From CAZSSH01 sp964609825 (lineage in GTDB: Bacteria > Verrucomicrobiota > Lentisphaeria > Victivallales > Victivallaceae): a stretch of DNA of 64,000 nucleotides. The position numbers and the translations under genes were made by a program. Below are positions 8,205-17,322 of the stretch, piece after piece. The stretch covers positions 186,001-250,000 of the forward strand of contig CAZSSH010000010.1 of assembly GCA_964609825.1 (NCBI GenBank), in the 5' to 3' direction. Each line of letters starts with the position of its first letter. Position 1 is the stretch's first letter. The notes below the pieces were generated by a model. The model was not told the DNA's origin. It made no database searches and saw only the letters and a program-made list of their open reading frames with translations.

Positions 8205-10233
8205 TGGGGGATCCTCCGTGAGTAAAATTGAAACACAGTGCAAAGCGGGCGAGTCCGTCGTCGCTGTACCACATGGGGAAATTGGTTCCCCACTGATTGT
8301 TGTACAAACAAAAGTGAAAGCCTTGATTGAGATCGGGTTTTGTCCGGTCAAACCGCCACAGCCGCCGGGCTCCGGGAAAGAGCAGCGGGGCGTCCGGCGA
8401 GTCCACTGCAAGTATGGTGTCGCGATTGGCGATCACCAGCGAATTTTGGCCGCTGACGGCGTGCATGCTGTTGTTGCCCCCCTTGACAACATCCAAAGGG
8501 TCGATCCAAGTTTCCATTTTGTTGAGTTTCCAGTCGTCGCCGGTTTGAAAGTTGGTGTGAAAGTCGGCAAAAATTGCCTCCGGCATCCGGTTGGCCGGCT
8601 TGCCGAACCACCGGACGCTGATCCTGAGCGCAGGGGCATCGTCAGGGAACTCATATCGGACCTCAAAACTTTCGGGGCATCCGGCATTTTGCGTGAGCTC
8701 CCGACGCATGGCGACTTGGGCAATCACGGTTGTCGATTGACGGCCCTGGATGAGTTGATATTTCGCTTGTTCGCCCCGGGAAACATCAGAAGGAAGCCCC
8801 TCCGGCAACCCCTCTTTGCCGAGGTCCCAGCGGGCCCAGGCGGCAGTGGCCATATTGGCACACTGGCAGTATTCACCCAAAAATTGCTCGACATCCTCGC
8901 GGTTGTAACGGCAGTAGGAGAGGCCAAAAAACGGCTTGCCCGGACGCGACAGAAGCGTTTCGCCGCCGGTGCGTTTTAATATGGAGAGCTCACCGCGGCG
9001 GTTGAACTTAACTTCAAAAAACGCAGTTGAGAGCTGCGGCGGCTTGCCGGAAGTTTCAGTCATTGCGCTTGGACTACTTTGCAGTCGGCGCAGTGCCTGC
9101 TTGCCCTCGCGCCGGAGATCCGGCGGCAGGGCCTTGAGGGCCTGACGCAAATAATCGCGCTGTTCTGCCCACGATTGCTCGAGCGTCCGGTAGTTGGGCC
9201 TGACGGCGCGGGCGGCGTCAAAATCGGGGCGCAGCCAGCTCTCGTCGTCCACCAAATGGGTTTTGACGTCCATCCCCCAGGTGTGTTCGGCGATCAACAG
9301 CAAATTGCGGTCAAAGCCGGTGACGGGCGGTTTGCCCGAGGTTTGCCACTTTTGCCGCAACCGGCAAAGCTCGCGAAACTTCGCGACTTTGCCCGGATCG
9401 GTCGCCACACCGTGAATCCAGCTGTCACCGATTTCCTGCTCGATGACCGGAAAGTCGGCGCGATGTACTAACAATTTTCGTGCGAGATCGTCCAAGGTGC
9501 CCATCCGTACCGTGGCATCGGGAAATTGCATCCGGGCCTGCCGAAAGAGGTAATGCACCGGCTCCACCCCCAAGGGGGCGGTGTTGTCGGCACCGTGGGC
9601 AAAGATCACCGCAAGATTGTACCGGTCAAAAATCCGGTCGGCTCCGTAATTGCCGAAAGCATACATGACCACGAGCTCTTTGCCGTCGCGCCGCCATCGG
9701 AAAATCTCGGGAACTTGCGGCGCCGTGGCCGACGGGTTGACGCCGAGGTGCAGAAATTCGACTCCGGCGTCGGCCAAAATTTTGATCAATCCGGCGCTGT
9801 GGCCGGGGACGTCGGTCATTTTACCCGCGATGGTACTGCGGCCGAAGCGTGCGTCGAGCTCCTTGGATATTTGCAGTCCCGCCGCATAAAGCGAAGCATC
9901 GGCAAGCTCGGTGTGAGTGGTAAAAGGGATTGCGTGCCAGGCGATCATACCGTCATGGATCGCTTGCTCAAAGTCCTTGAGTTTTTGGCCTTTTGCATAT
10001 TGGAGATATTCGGCGATCAGCCAGCTCCCGGTATTCCAGACGTAATTTTCGTTGGGAGTGTCGGTCATGACCTTGCGGCCGATGGCGACGGCTTTGGGGA
10101 TGAATTCTTTGAGATAGGCGTGTCTGACATCTTTGGCGAGGGCGGTAAAGCCGATGTCCAAGTGACTTTTACTGATGATAAGCACCTCTTTTACCGACCG
10201 CGAGACGGTAAAATCGGCCAAACGTTTTTTCAT
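8188..10233 (-). CDS. DUF5054 / GH38-like glycosyl hydrolase
   Basis: A 681-residue protein with the N-terminal SKSHLDIGFT motif, which corresponds to the HTDxGW-type metal site of GH38 alpha-mannosidases, and with DVPGHSAGLIKIL, matching the second metal-binding segment. The layout fits the DUF5054 family, GH38-like proteins of about 650-700 residues frequent in carbohydrate-utilisation loci. No signal peptide is seen, so it should act in the cytoplasm. AGGAG lies 14 nt before ATG 10233. It overlaps the GH5-like gene by 17 bp and lies 81 bp after the secreted GH-A gene. Alpha-mannosidase activity is suggested only by family likeness. Confidence 0.8.
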   Translation of the reverse strand: MKKRLADFTVSRSVKEVLIISKSHLDIGFTALAKDVRHAYLKEFIPKAVAIGRKVMTDTPNENYVWNTGSWLIAEYLQYAKGQKLKDFEQAIHDGMIAWHAIPFTTHTELADASLYAAGLQISKELDARFGRSTIAGKMTDVPGHSAGLIKILADAGVEFLHLGVNPSATAPQVPEIFRWRRDGKELVVMYAFGNYGADRIFDRYNLAVIFAHGADNTAPLGVEPVHYLFRQARMQFPDATVRMGTLDDLARKLLVHRADFPVIEQEIGDSWIHGVATDPGKVAKFRELCRLRQKWQTSGKPPVTGFDRNLLLIAEHTWGMDVKTHLVDDESWLRPDFDAARAVRPNYRTLEQSWAEQRDYLRQALKALPPDLRREGKQALRRLQSSPSAMTETSGKPPQLSTAFFEVKFNRRGELSILKRTGGETLLSRPGKPFFGLSYCRYNREDVEQFLGEYCQCANMATAAWARWDLGKEGLPEGLPSDVSRGEQAKYQLIQGRQSTTVIAQVAMRRELTQNAGCPESFEVRYEFPDDAPALRISVRWFGKPANRMPEAIFADFHTNFQTGDDWKLNKMETWIDPLDVVKGGNNSMHAVSGQNSLVIANRDTILAVDSPDAPLLFPGARRLWRFDRTKPDLNQGFHFCLYNNQWGTNFPMWYSDDGLARFALCFNFTHGGSPNAPIL

Positions 10234-10267
10234 GATTTGATCGCGCTCCTGTAATCTGGGGGCAGGG

Positions 10268-10305
10268 TTTTGGGCGCGTCCCGGTAAAACAGGACGCGTC
10301 CAAAA
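10268..10305 (-). terminator. Strong intra-operon hairpin
   Basis: A near-perfect inverted repeat (TTTTGGACGCGTCC pairing with GGGACGCGCCCAAAA) just past the stop of the secreted GH-A gene. The A/T flanks let it act as a terminator in either direction. Within the unit it may act as a partial terminator or 3' stabilising hairpin that sets lower expression of the downstream DUF5054 and GH5-like genes. Confidence 0.6.
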
Positions 10306-10314
10306 GAGCAGGGG

Positions 10315-12837
10315 TTATTTTTTAAATTTCAGCAATCCGAATAAACTCGAGTCTTTGCCGCCGGTGGAGATACCGGGGGTCCACTCCAAGTTTTCGTACA
10401 TCTGGTCGCCGTTGCTGTTGTTGACGCAAAAGTCAAAGCCGAGCTCTTTGGTCTTGGTGATGTCAAAGGGCTCGATTTCGGCCCAGGCCATCCGGCCCTC
10501 GTAAAGTGTGGTGCGGTTAGTTTCGTTGCGGGTGATTTTTACTTGTGTGGCCGGCAACATCGCCTCTTTCTTTTTGGCGCCCATGATCCAATACGACCAG
10601 CGCGGACGGTTTTGGTACAGCGAAATGCCGTATTCATACTGGGTGCCGTCGCTGCGCTTGGAGTTGTTGGGGTCAAAGGCCAGCTGGATGCCGTCCTGCC
10701 GCCAGGCGCCCGATGCGTCGTTTTCCTGAGCATGGACGACGTCATTGACGACAAAATGGAAGTAGAGTCCCTGCTCGTTCCACATCAATTTGGCGTTGAC
10801 GCCGAAGTCGTCCTGCGCCGTGTCGTTGTTGCGCGACATGGTGATGGCCGGAGCTTTTTCCCACTGTGCGGCGGTCGGCAAAGCGCTGCCCTTGACTTCA
10901 AAATACATTGCATCATAGGTCTTGCGCTCCTGATTGGAGGACAAAATCGGGACGGAGATGTAATCAAGGACATTGCCGTTGGCGTCAACGGCTTTGACTC
11001 CGAGGTCAAACCCTTGATGATTGCTCAAATATGGCTTGAGGTTGAGCGTCCAGTTGATTTCCTGTACCGATTTGCCGGCGACGGCGATGGAATTGCTTTT
11101 AATTGGCTCGGCCGCGGTCACTCCCTCGGGCAAAGCGAGCTCGAGATGCATATTAAGCTCTTCGCCGCCAAGGTTGGTCACGGCGACGCCAAAGGAAAAT
11201 TGCGACTCCGCCTTGGGCTCGACAAAGTACCCGCTCGGCCGCTGCTGACCGCATACGAGCTCCTCGTTCTTGAGACGGCTTTGCAGCACGACCGGCGAAA
11301 TTTTGGCGGTGCTCAAAGGAAGTTTGCTGCGCTGATAAAGTTTCATCGCCGTGGTGTTGGTATTGATGTAAGCGGATAAATTGCTCTTGATTTTTTGACC
11401 GTCCAAAAACCAGTACAAGAGTCCGTCGGTGGCGACGGTGGTCGGGCCGATTTCGATTTTGCGGCCGTCGATGCCTTCGCCGCGGAGGATCGGCACGGCC
11501 GGAGTCTTAAAGGTGCTGCCGGTAAAGCGGGTAAAAATGACCGCGATGTATTCCTGACCGTTGCTGAACACCCGGGCCCGCGCCACGTCGGGGGAATTCA
11601 ATTTGAGGTCGCCCACGTACTCAAAGTTGGAGAGCAGCCGCGCCATGTTGCCGTAACAGGCGAGGGCGGGGTAGGGTGTTTGGTTTTCGCGGACCAGCGA
11701 AAAATCCATTGCGCCTTCTTTGTAATATTGGGCAAAAAAAGGATACATTTGAGCGATGCCGCAGGCTTTGCCCTCGACCGCTTTCATCACAATATTTTTG
11801 GCCGATTCCGATGTCCAAGGCCAGCCCGACTCGGTGATGTACAAGGGCAGCGATTCGCGGCCGTAACGGGCCAAAAAGTCGCGGTACCACTGGACATTGC
11901 CCTCAATCGTGGAGGGATCGGCATAGGTGTGATAACTGATGGCGTCCACTACCTCCAGCATCCGGTTCATTCCGCTGTTTTCCCGGAAGCCGTTGCTGGC
12001 CACCTGCGAGAAGATCCCGCCGACGATCGGTACTTGGCTGCCGGTTTGCTGTTTGGCGTAGGCAATGGCTTTGACCATCGGCACATAGCCGGTGACGGGA
12101 CCGAATTTGTCGTCGGTTTCGTTCCACACCTCCAGGCCGCCCAGATAAGGGCCAAAGAGCCGGAGGATGTGCGACCACGAGTCATTTACGTAGAGCATGT
12201 TGCTCGGGAAGCGTTTGGTCGAGCGTTGATTCATATCCGAGCCAGAGCCTGTGGGAGCATCGTGAAACTCCTCCAGTACCTTTAAGCCGCTGGCTGCCAA
12301 ACGCTGGCGCACTAAATGGTAGTAGAGCCCCTGACCCTGATGCCAGGTGTCCGGCTTGGGATCGTCCTCGATCTTTTGCCACGAGAGAAACTCGTGGACG
12401 ATGGCGATGCCGCTGCGTTTAAGCATGCGCATTTTGGCCGCCTCTACATCGCCGTTGGGAAACCAGGAGAAGCCGGCGTTGATGCCGAAAAAGTAATCCG
12501 GTTTGCCTTGATAGGGAGCCATTGAGTAGATGCCGAAGGCCAGATTTTGCCCCGGAAAAGTGAGCTCATAATAACCGGCGGCAAGCTTGACCGGCAGCTT
12601 GATGCTTTGATCGGCGGCAACGTCCGCCGCGGCTCTCACTTTTTCGGCGCGCAAATAATCGGTGATCAGGTAATTCACCTTGGAGCCGGGGGCCAGCTCG
12701 GTATTAAACTCAATCACCGCATCGGTGTTCGGCTCAAGGTAAAACTGTTCCAGATTGCGGAGCGTGATCGGCGCGGCCTCTAAGGTAAACAAGGCAAAGA
12801 GCAGTATCAAAAGTAAAAGCGGCAATTTGAGTTTCAT
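10315..12837 (-). CDS. Secreted clan GH-A glycoside hydrolase with C-terminal CBM9-like domain
   Basis: An 840-residue protein with a signal peptide (MKLKLPLLLLILLFALFTLEA). A beta domain of about 100 residues precedes a TIM barrel (YFFGINAGFSWFPNGD onward). Glu240 in GLEVWNET is the likely acid/base and Glu336 in LYITESGWPW the likely nucleophile. From about residue 660 a region (DAMYFEVKGSALP, LYFHFVVNDVVHAQEN, WRQDGIQLAFDP) matches the carbohydrate-binding CBM9-like fold. The barrel resembles GH39/GH5-type enzymes; the exact family is uncertain. AAGGA precedes ATG 12837. It follows the pseudopilin gene by 69 bp and is the only exported enzyme of this unit. Confidence 0.8.
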   Translation of the reverse strand: MKLKLPLLLLILLFALFTLEAAPITLRNLEQFYLEPNTDAVIEFNTELAPGSKVNYLITDYLRAEKVRAAADVAADQSIKLPVKLAAGYYELTFPGQNLAFGIYSMAPYQGKPDYFFGINAGFSWFPNGDVEAAKMRMLKRSGIAIVHEFLSWQKIEDDPKPDTWHQGQGLYYHLVRQRLAASGLKVLEEFHDAPTGSGSDMNQRSTKRFPSNMLYVNDSWSHILRLFGPYLGGLEVWNETDDKFGPVTGYVPMVKAIAYAKQQTGSQVPIVGGIFSQVASNGFRENSGMNRMLEVVDAISYHTYADPSTIEGNVQWYRDFLARYGRESLPLYITESGWPWTSESAKNIVMKAVEGKACGIAQMYPFFAQYYKEGAMDFSLVRENQTPYPALACYGNMARLLSNFEYVGDLKLNSPDVARARVFSNGQEYIAVIFTRFTGSTFKTPAVPILRGEGIDGRKIEIGPTTVATDGLLYWFLDGQKIKSNLSAYINTNTTAMKLYQRSKLPLSTAKISPVVLQSRLKNEELVCGQQRPSGYFVEPKAESQFSFGVAVTNLGGEELNMHLELALPEGVTAAEPIKSNSIAVAGKSVQEINWTLNLKPYLSNHQGFDLGVKAVDANGNVLDYISVPILSSNQERKTYDAMYFEVKGSALPTAAQWEKAPAITMSRNNDTAQDDFGVNAKLMWNEQGLYFHFVVNDVVHAQENDASGAWRQDGIQLAFDPNNSKRSDGTQYEYGISLYQNRPRWSYWIMGAKKKEAMLPATQVKITRNETNRTTLYEGRMAWAEIEPFDITKTKELGFDFCVNNSNGDQMYENLEWTPGISTGGKDSSLFGLLKFKK

Positions 12838-12872
12838 GGTTGTTCCTTATCAATATATCGGTGCTCAAAAGA

Positions 12873-12898
12873 GGGGAAAAGGGGCGGTTGCCGCCCCG
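12873..12898 (-). terminator. Hairpin after pseudopilin gene
   Basis: The minus strand carries GGGGCGG-CAA-CCGCCCC followed by TTTTCCCC, 9 bp past the pseudopilin stop and before the secreted GH gene. It is probably a partial terminator that allows high pilin and lower enzyme expression. Confidence 0.6.
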
Positions 12899-12906
12899 GT
12901 TCAAAA

Positions 12907-13683
12907 TCAGAGGATGAAATCGGTTTTGTTAAATGGGGTCAGGTAGTCATTTTCACAATAAACTCCTTGGGCCGGGTTGGCATTGGCTCCGCTGGCCACG
13001 CGTTGTTTGGCTTCGGCCGAAGAGATTCCCTCGGTGTGGCCGTCGGCGTAGACCAGATTGGAGGCGTTGGGGTGCTCCATATTGATCCCGGAGGTATTGT
13101 AGAGCCAATAGTCCGCCAACAATACGTGTCCGGGTTTCATCCGCCCCCACTCCACAAAGCCGTTGCTGACTTGGGCGTCGCGGTTGCCGCCTTTCCAGAC
13201 CGGTTGTGCATAGCTGGTATGGATCCATCCCCAGGGGCTGGTGATATCCCAGTCCCCGGAGTTGGCGTACTGCTGATAAGTTTGATTGGTTGCGTTGGGA
13301 CAATAAAAGATGGATTTGTTGGTTGTATAGCCTAAAAACCAAAGCTGGCCAATGCCGTACCAGTATGGTTTGACGTTATGTTGCTTGATGGCGGTACCGT
13401 TGTTGGCCACGACCGCCGCTCTGGCGTTGCGGGAATCGGAGACGTACATGGCAATCATCTGTCCGACTTGCTTAAGGTTATTGGCGCAACGGGTTTGCTG
13501 GGCGCGGGCGCGGGCTTTGTTTAACGCCGGCAGCAGCATGGCGGCCAAAATGGCGATGATGGCAATCACCACCAAAAGTTCAATCAGTGTGAAACGATGG
13601 CGGCGCCTGGCGGCGCTCAATCCTGAGTTACGGCGGGCGGGGGAGGCGCGGTGCTGGGTCGGTTCGGCGATAATCTGTTTCAT
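12907..13683 (-). CDS. Pseudopilin-like protein with H-X9-DG motif
   Basis: A 258-residue protein with an unusually long basic leader (about 30 residues) before FTLIELLVVIAIIAILAAM. The prepilin peptidase site lies before that Phe, and Glu+5 is present. The C-terminal half holds an exact H-X9-DG motif (HPNASNLVYADGH), as in prepilin-processing-associated proteins. AAGGAA lies before ATG 13683; a later start just before the RRHRF segment is not ruled out. It has its own strong promoter at 13759-13787, 181 bp after the GntR-LacI gene, and heads the enzyme genes. Same type as the proteins at 1219, 47765 and 51008. Confidence 0.9.
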   Translation of the reverse strand: MKQIIAEPTQHRASPARRNSGLSAARRRHRFTLIELLVVIAIIAILAAMLLPALNKARARAQQTRCANNLKQVGQMIAMYVSDSRNARAAVVANNGTAIKQHNVKPYWYGIGQLWFLGYTTNKSIFYCPNATNQTYQQYANSGDWDITSPWGWIHTSYAQPVWKGGNRDAQVSNGFVEWGRMKPGHVLLADYWLYNTSGINMEHPNASNLVYADGHTEGISSAEAKQRVASGANANPAQGVYCENDYLTPFNKTDFIL

Positions 13684-13732
13684 TTTATTCTTTCCTTCGG
13701 GTTGTTAGGACTCAACTTCCGGGTATTTGATA

Positions 13733-13744
13733 ATCATATATGAT
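13733..13744. promoter_or_regulatory. 12-bp palindrome downstream of the pilin promoter
   Basis: ATCATATATGAT is a perfect palindrome lying about 15-26 bp past the -10 box of the pilin promoter, a position where a bound repressor would block transcription. The regulator is not proven. Confidence 0.4.
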
Positions 13745-13758
13745 CACCATCTATGTAT

Positions 13759-13787
13759 AGTATAGCACATTCGACAGTGATTGTCAA
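13759..13787 (-). promoter_or_regulatory. Near-consensus sigma-70 promoter of the pilin-GH operon
   Basis: Minus strand: TTGACA (13782-13787), 17 bp, TATACT (13759-13764) with an extended -10 TG one base upstream. It drives the pseudopilin gene at 13683. The 12 bp TATAGTATAGCA (plus-strand reading) recurs exactly at the promoter of the adjacent GntR-LacI gene. Confidence 0.85.
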
Positions 13788-13842
13788 TAGTCTGCGAACA
13801 AAAAGCAACAATTTTTTTTGTTTACCAATCGAATTTCTTAAA

Positions 13843-13852
13843 TGTATATACA
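13843..13852. promoter_or_regulatory. TGTATATACA palindrome, candidate GntR-LacI operator
   Basis: This palindrome contains GTATATAC, which fits the GTMTAKAC consensus known for HutC/AraR-type GntR domains. It lies upstream of the pilin promoter and just past the stop of the GntR-LacI gene, whose own promoter carries the similar TTGTATATA at 15038. Confidence 0.5.
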
Positions 13853-13864
13853 AAGTTGGGTGGA

Positions 13865-15007
13865 TTATTTGGCGGCTTGGGCGGTTGACTGGCGCACCAC
13901 CAGCGCGGGTTTGAGATGATATTGCTGATAGCAACCCTCGGTTGCCATGCCGTTATGTGAGCGCTCGATCAAGAGCCGGATGGCACGTTCGCCGATACCG
14001 CGGAAATCGGGCGCCACCGAGGTGAGCGGCACCGGCGACTGGAGCGCGGTTTCGGTATTGTCCATCCCGGCGACCGAAATTTGGTGTGGGACGGCGATGT
14101 TGTGTTCGGCGAGGTAGTTGACCACGCTCACTGCCAAGGTGTCGTTGCTGCAAACAATGGCGGTGGGCGCTTGCGGCAATGCCAGCAGTTTTTTGAGGTA
14201 ATTTTGGATGTAGTTGTCGTTATGAGCGGCAAAGTACTCAATATTGACCTTGTTGGTCACCGGGACGATGCCGAGGTAATCGGGGTTGAAGATATCGCGC
14301 GTCCCCAATGCGCTCAGCATTCCGGTCATGCGCTCGCAGACGCTCTGACGGACCAGCGGCACGCTTAAATATGCGATCCGGCGGTGTCCGAGCTCATACA
14401 AATGCTGCACCAAAAGCTCGCTGCCGGCGGCGTTGTCATTGGCGATGCAGTCGGTCGGAAACTGCGGAAACATGGCATCCACCAGCACAAACGGAAAATT
14501 CTCCTTGCGCATATTTTGCAAAATGCCGATGATCCGCTCGTCCATCGCCGACCAGATGACAAATCCGGCGTTGACCGGATTGGCGAAGCTCTGCAAAACC
14601 TTGATTTCCTCCTCCACCGAGTCGTAAAACTTGACCCCGACGTTGCAGTCCTGATTTTCCACCGCCATGGCCATGCCCTCTAGCAAAGCGGGTTTGCTGG
14701 GCATTGAGCGGGAGTCCGACAAGGCGCTGATAAAGGTAAACAAACCGCCGCGCACCGCCGGGACGATGTTGAGATTACGGTCCTGTGCGGCATGGCCGCG
14801 GACAAAGGTGCCCCGGCCGCGGATGCGCTCAATGACTCCCGACGCGATCAAGCTGGACAGTCCTTTGGCTACCGTTAAACGACTGGTGTTGAACTCTTTG
14901 CAAAGCTCCATCTCGGTCGGGATGGCGGTATTTACCCGGTATACGCCGCTGCGAATGCGCCGGGTGATTTCCTGTTCGATTTGTTGATAGAGCATGGGTT
15001 CTTTCAT
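13865..15007 (-). CDS. GntR-LacI chimeric transcriptional regulator (AraR-like)
   Basis: A 380-residue protein. Residues ~1-72 are a GntR winged helix (LYQQIEQEITRRIRSGVYRV, LCKEFNTSRLTVAKGLSSL, RGRGTFVRG). The rest is a LacI/GalR-type periplasmic-binding-protein-like sensor (GHRRIAYLSVP, SVAGMDNTETALQSPVPLTSV). This is the architecture of Bacillus AraR. The start ATG 15007, with GGAAAG upstream, begins right at the GntR domain; the longer frame from TTG 15073 overlaps the promoter and is rejected. It likely represses the pilin-GH operon next to it (and perhaps itself) until a sugar binds. The ligand is unknown. Confidence 0.9.
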   Translation of the reverse strand: MKEPMLYQQIEQEITRRIRSGVYRVNTAIPTEMELCKEFNTSRLTVAKGLSSLIASGVIERIRGRGTFVRGHAAQDRNLNIVPAVRGGLFTFISALSDSRSMPSKPALLEGMAMAVENQDCNVGVKFYDSVEEEIKVLQSFANPVNAGFVIWSAMDERIIGILQNMRKENFPFVLVDAMFPQFPTDCIANDNAAGSELLVQHLYELGHRRIAYLSVPLVRQSVCERMTGMLSALGTRDIFNPDYLGIVPVTNKVNIEYFAAHNDNYIQNYLKKLLALPQAPTAIVCSNDTLAVSVVNYLAEHNIAVPHQISVAGMDNTETALQSPVPLTSVAPDFRGIGERAIRLLIERSHNGMATEGCYQQYHLKPALVVRQSTAQAAK

Positions 15008-15044
15008 CGCTGTTTCTTTCCGGTGATTTGTCTTATTTGTATAT

Positions 15045-15073
15045 AGTATAGCATGAAAAGTAAACAAATGCAA
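15045..15073 (-). promoter_or_regulatory. Promoter of the GntR-LacI gene with overlapping operator-like site
   Basis: Minus strand: TTGCAT (15068-15073), 17 bp, TATACT (15045-15050) with extended -10 TG. TTGTATATA (15038-15046) overlaps the -10 box and resembles the palindrome at 13843, which suggests autoregulation. Confidence 0.6.
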
Positions 15074-15100
15074 GTGTTAATGTAAAGATATTGCATGTAA

Positions 15101-15144
15101 AAAGAAAACGCGCCGCCAAAGACCGGATTGCGTTGGCGGCGCGC
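15101..15144 (-). terminator. Terminator after alpha-galactosidase gene
   Basis: The minus strand forms a stem CGCGCCGCCAA / TTTGGCGGCGCG followed by TTTTCTTTTT, a few bases past the GH36 stop, insulating it from the GntR-LacI promoter. Confidence 0.8.
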
Positions 15145-15156
15145 GGTAGTACAAAC

Positions 15157-17145
15157 TCAGGACTCGATGAGCTCAAAGAGTTGAAAGGTAAATTTTTCTT
15201 CGGCGATAAAGTAGAGTTTGCCGTCGTCGATCCCGGCATGATTGCCGAGCAAGGTTTTGAGTTTGAGCTTGCGGCCTTGAAAAAGGGGGACCATGGTTTC
15301 ATAATCGACCGAATCCGCGCCGTGGCGGTAGACGGCCAAATATCCGGCGACACGTTTTGGGTACTCGGGGTTGAGTGAAACGAGCATGCTCCAGTTATCT
15401 TTCCCGGGTTGCGGTCCCGGCGCCGGAAAGTTTAGGTTGCGGGCAATGGTTTGCCGCACCGGCGTCAAAAGCTTGATCAAGGCCCCCAGTTGCTCGGCGC
15501 GCTCCGGGCTCATTTCGGCCAAAGCCCCCCAAAAAAGTGAGTTGGCAAACAACGTTGAGCCAAAGATGTACTCCAAATTGTAATCGTCAATTTGCGCCAT
15601 GAACTCAAGCTCGATTTTGTTGCTCGGACAGTATTTCATGATGTCGTGCAAGTTGCCGAGCGCCATGTAGGGGTGATAGTAGCGGTAGTCGGGGATGTTG
15701 CGCCCGCGGTTTTCGAGAAACAAGCGCCCAAAGTCGAGGGCGAAGTCAAAGCATGGGCGGTTGCCGCGCGTGACGTCCATCGAGATCACCAGATCGGGGA
15801 TTGCTGCCTTGAGCTCGGTGAGGAGCTCGCGGTACTTCTCAAAATGGATGTTGCCATCGCCGCGCAAGGTGTCAAACACATGCAGCTGATACAAGTCAAA
15901 TTTGTAGCGGCAAATGCCGTAGTTTTGATACATGGCAATGATTTTTTGCTTGATGTGCTCATAATAGCCCTTGTCGCATAAATCCATCGCACAGTAGCCT
16001 TTGCCCTCGCCGATCGGACAGTACTCCACCGGAAGAAAATCGCAGGAGCGGGCGAGCCAATTCCAATCATTGCCCTCTATCGCGGCGTCAAAGCGTTCGG
16101 CACCGTCCCACAGGACCGCCTTTGGGTGCCTGGCGTCCAAACCGAGGGGATCCATCCACAAGCCGAGCTTGACGCCAAGCTTCTTGGCTTTGGCGGCAAT
16201 CAAGGTGAAGTCGTTGGGGAATTTGCTGCGGTCGATTTCGCCCATAAAGCTCTCAAACCAGCCGTCGTCGATAAAGACGTTGCGGATGCCCGATTGCGCC
16301 GCGATTTCAAGCTCCTTGAGGATTTTTTCCTCGGTGGGATCGTGGCCGAAGCTCGGCCAGGAGTTGGTCAAGGTCTCAAAATCATTGGCCGCATCGCAAT
16401 GATAGCGGCAAGCCTGATAGCGGTGGAGGCCGAGCAGCGACGAGGCCTCCTCCAGTGCGCCGATAACGCAGCCGTTGGCTCGGCGGATTTCTCCGGGACG
16501 TAGGTTGTCAAAGCCGAGGCCGAGCACGCTTACAATGTTGCTTGCCTCATCCAGACCAAAGTCGTATTCTCCCTTGATCGGCTGGCCGCCGGGCATCGGG
16601 CCCTCTTTATAAAAATAAACGCCACCCCCGTCAACATCCTCAAAAATCATGAATCCGCCGCGGTTTTTGTTTTTGGCCGGAGTTTCGTGCAAGCGATGGT
16701 TGGACTGATCGGTACAGCAAAAGAAATCGACGGCTTTGGCGTTTTTTACCGCAAACTCGAGCTGAAAGCTCCCCAAGTCCGAGTAATACATGCCGCTGTG
16801 GCTTGCCGTGCTCTCATAAATATCATAATAGCGCAGCGCCGGAGCGTCATTATAGAAATAAAGGTGGCGAGTTAATTTGATGTCATCGATCTGATAATTT
16901 AGGAGCAGTTTTGTCCCGTTTGCCTCGTAAGCGGGATCGGTCTTGCTCTCGGTGATGTCGAGCAGCGTCGCCCGGTCGGACAATTCCCATTGCTTGCGGT
17001 CGGCCAGCAACAAATGGCCGGTCTGGATTACTGCGCTTTTACCGAAAAACTTCAACCTCTCAATCGCGAAAAAAGGTCGAATACGGATCACGGCCTCGGT
17101 GGTCGCGTTGCTCAAATACAGTCGGTCCTGATCGATGCGGTACAT
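15157..17145 (-). CDS. GH36-like alpha-galactosidase family enzyme, cytoplasmic
   Basis: A 662-residue protein without signal peptide. An N-terminal beta-sandwich of ~260 residues precedes a TIM barrel with FIDDGWFES (about residue 292), GLWMDPLG and YKFDLYQ; Asp417 in the last is the likely nucleophile by analogy with the KxD motif of GH36. The acid/base region (FLENRGRNIPDYR) departs from the usual GH36 CSSGG sequence, so the substrate may not be a simple alpha-galactoside. I chose ATG 17145 rather than 17157 because AGGA lies 6 nt before it, inside the longer version. It is a monocistronic gene with its own terminator, just upstream of the GntR-LacI gene on the same strand. Confidence 0.75.
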   Translation of the reverse strand: MYRIDQDRLYLSNATTEAVIRIRPFFAIERLKFFGKSAVIQTGHLLLADRKQWELSDRATLLDITESKTDPAYEANGTKLLLNYQIDDIKLTRHLYFYNDAPALRYYDIYESTASHSGMYYSDLGSFQLEFAVKNAKAVDFFCCTDQSNHRLHETPAKNKNRGGFMIFEDVDGGGVYFYKEGPMPGGQPIKGEYDFGLDEASNIVSVLGLGFDNLRPGEIRRANGCVIGALEEASSLLGLHRYQACRYHCDAANDFETLTNSWPSFGHDPTEEKILKELEIAAQSGIRNVFIDDGWFESFMGEIDRSKFPNDFTLIAAKAKKLGVKLGLWMDPLGLDARHPKAVLWDGAERFDAAIEGNDWNWLARSCDFLPVEYCPIGEGKGYCAMDLCDKGYYEHIKQKIIAMYQNYGICRYKFDLYQLHVFDTLRGDGNIHFEKYRELLTELKAAIPDLVISMDVTRGNRPCFDFALDFGRLFLENRGRNIPDYRYYHPYMALGNLHDIMKYCPSNKIELEFMAQIDDYNLEYIFGSTLFANSLFWGALAEMSPERAEQLGALIKLLTPVRQTIARNLNFPAPGPQPGKDNWSMLVSLNPEYPKRVAGYLAVYRHGADSVDYETMVPLFQGRKLKLKTLLGNHAGIDDGKLYFIAEEKFTFQLFELIES

Positions 17146-17268
17146 AAAAATCCTCATAATTTCAAGGGTTTAAAATTTCATATACAGTATCATAAAAATC
17201 GCTGTTTGCAATATTTTTTGCCTCAAAATCAAAAAAAATGGTAAATTTTCATAAAAATCACTTGAATT

Positions 17269-17303
17269 TGGAAAAAAATGGAATATATTGGAATTAAATG
17301 GAA
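17269..17303 (+). promoter_or_regulatory. Four TGGAA direct repeats with exact 10-bp period (MraZ-box-like)
   Basis: TGGAA occurs at 17269, 17279, 17289 and 17299, each followed by a 5-bp AT-rich spacer, ending 19 bp before the ATG of an mraZ-like gene. In E. coli and Mycoplasma, MraZ binds short direct repeats (TGGGN) separated by 5 nt, upstream of its own operon. The same spacing with a TGGAA core here is a direct observation; binding is inferred. Confidence 0.7.
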
Positions 17304-17322
17304 TTAACCCCGGGAAAACGTT

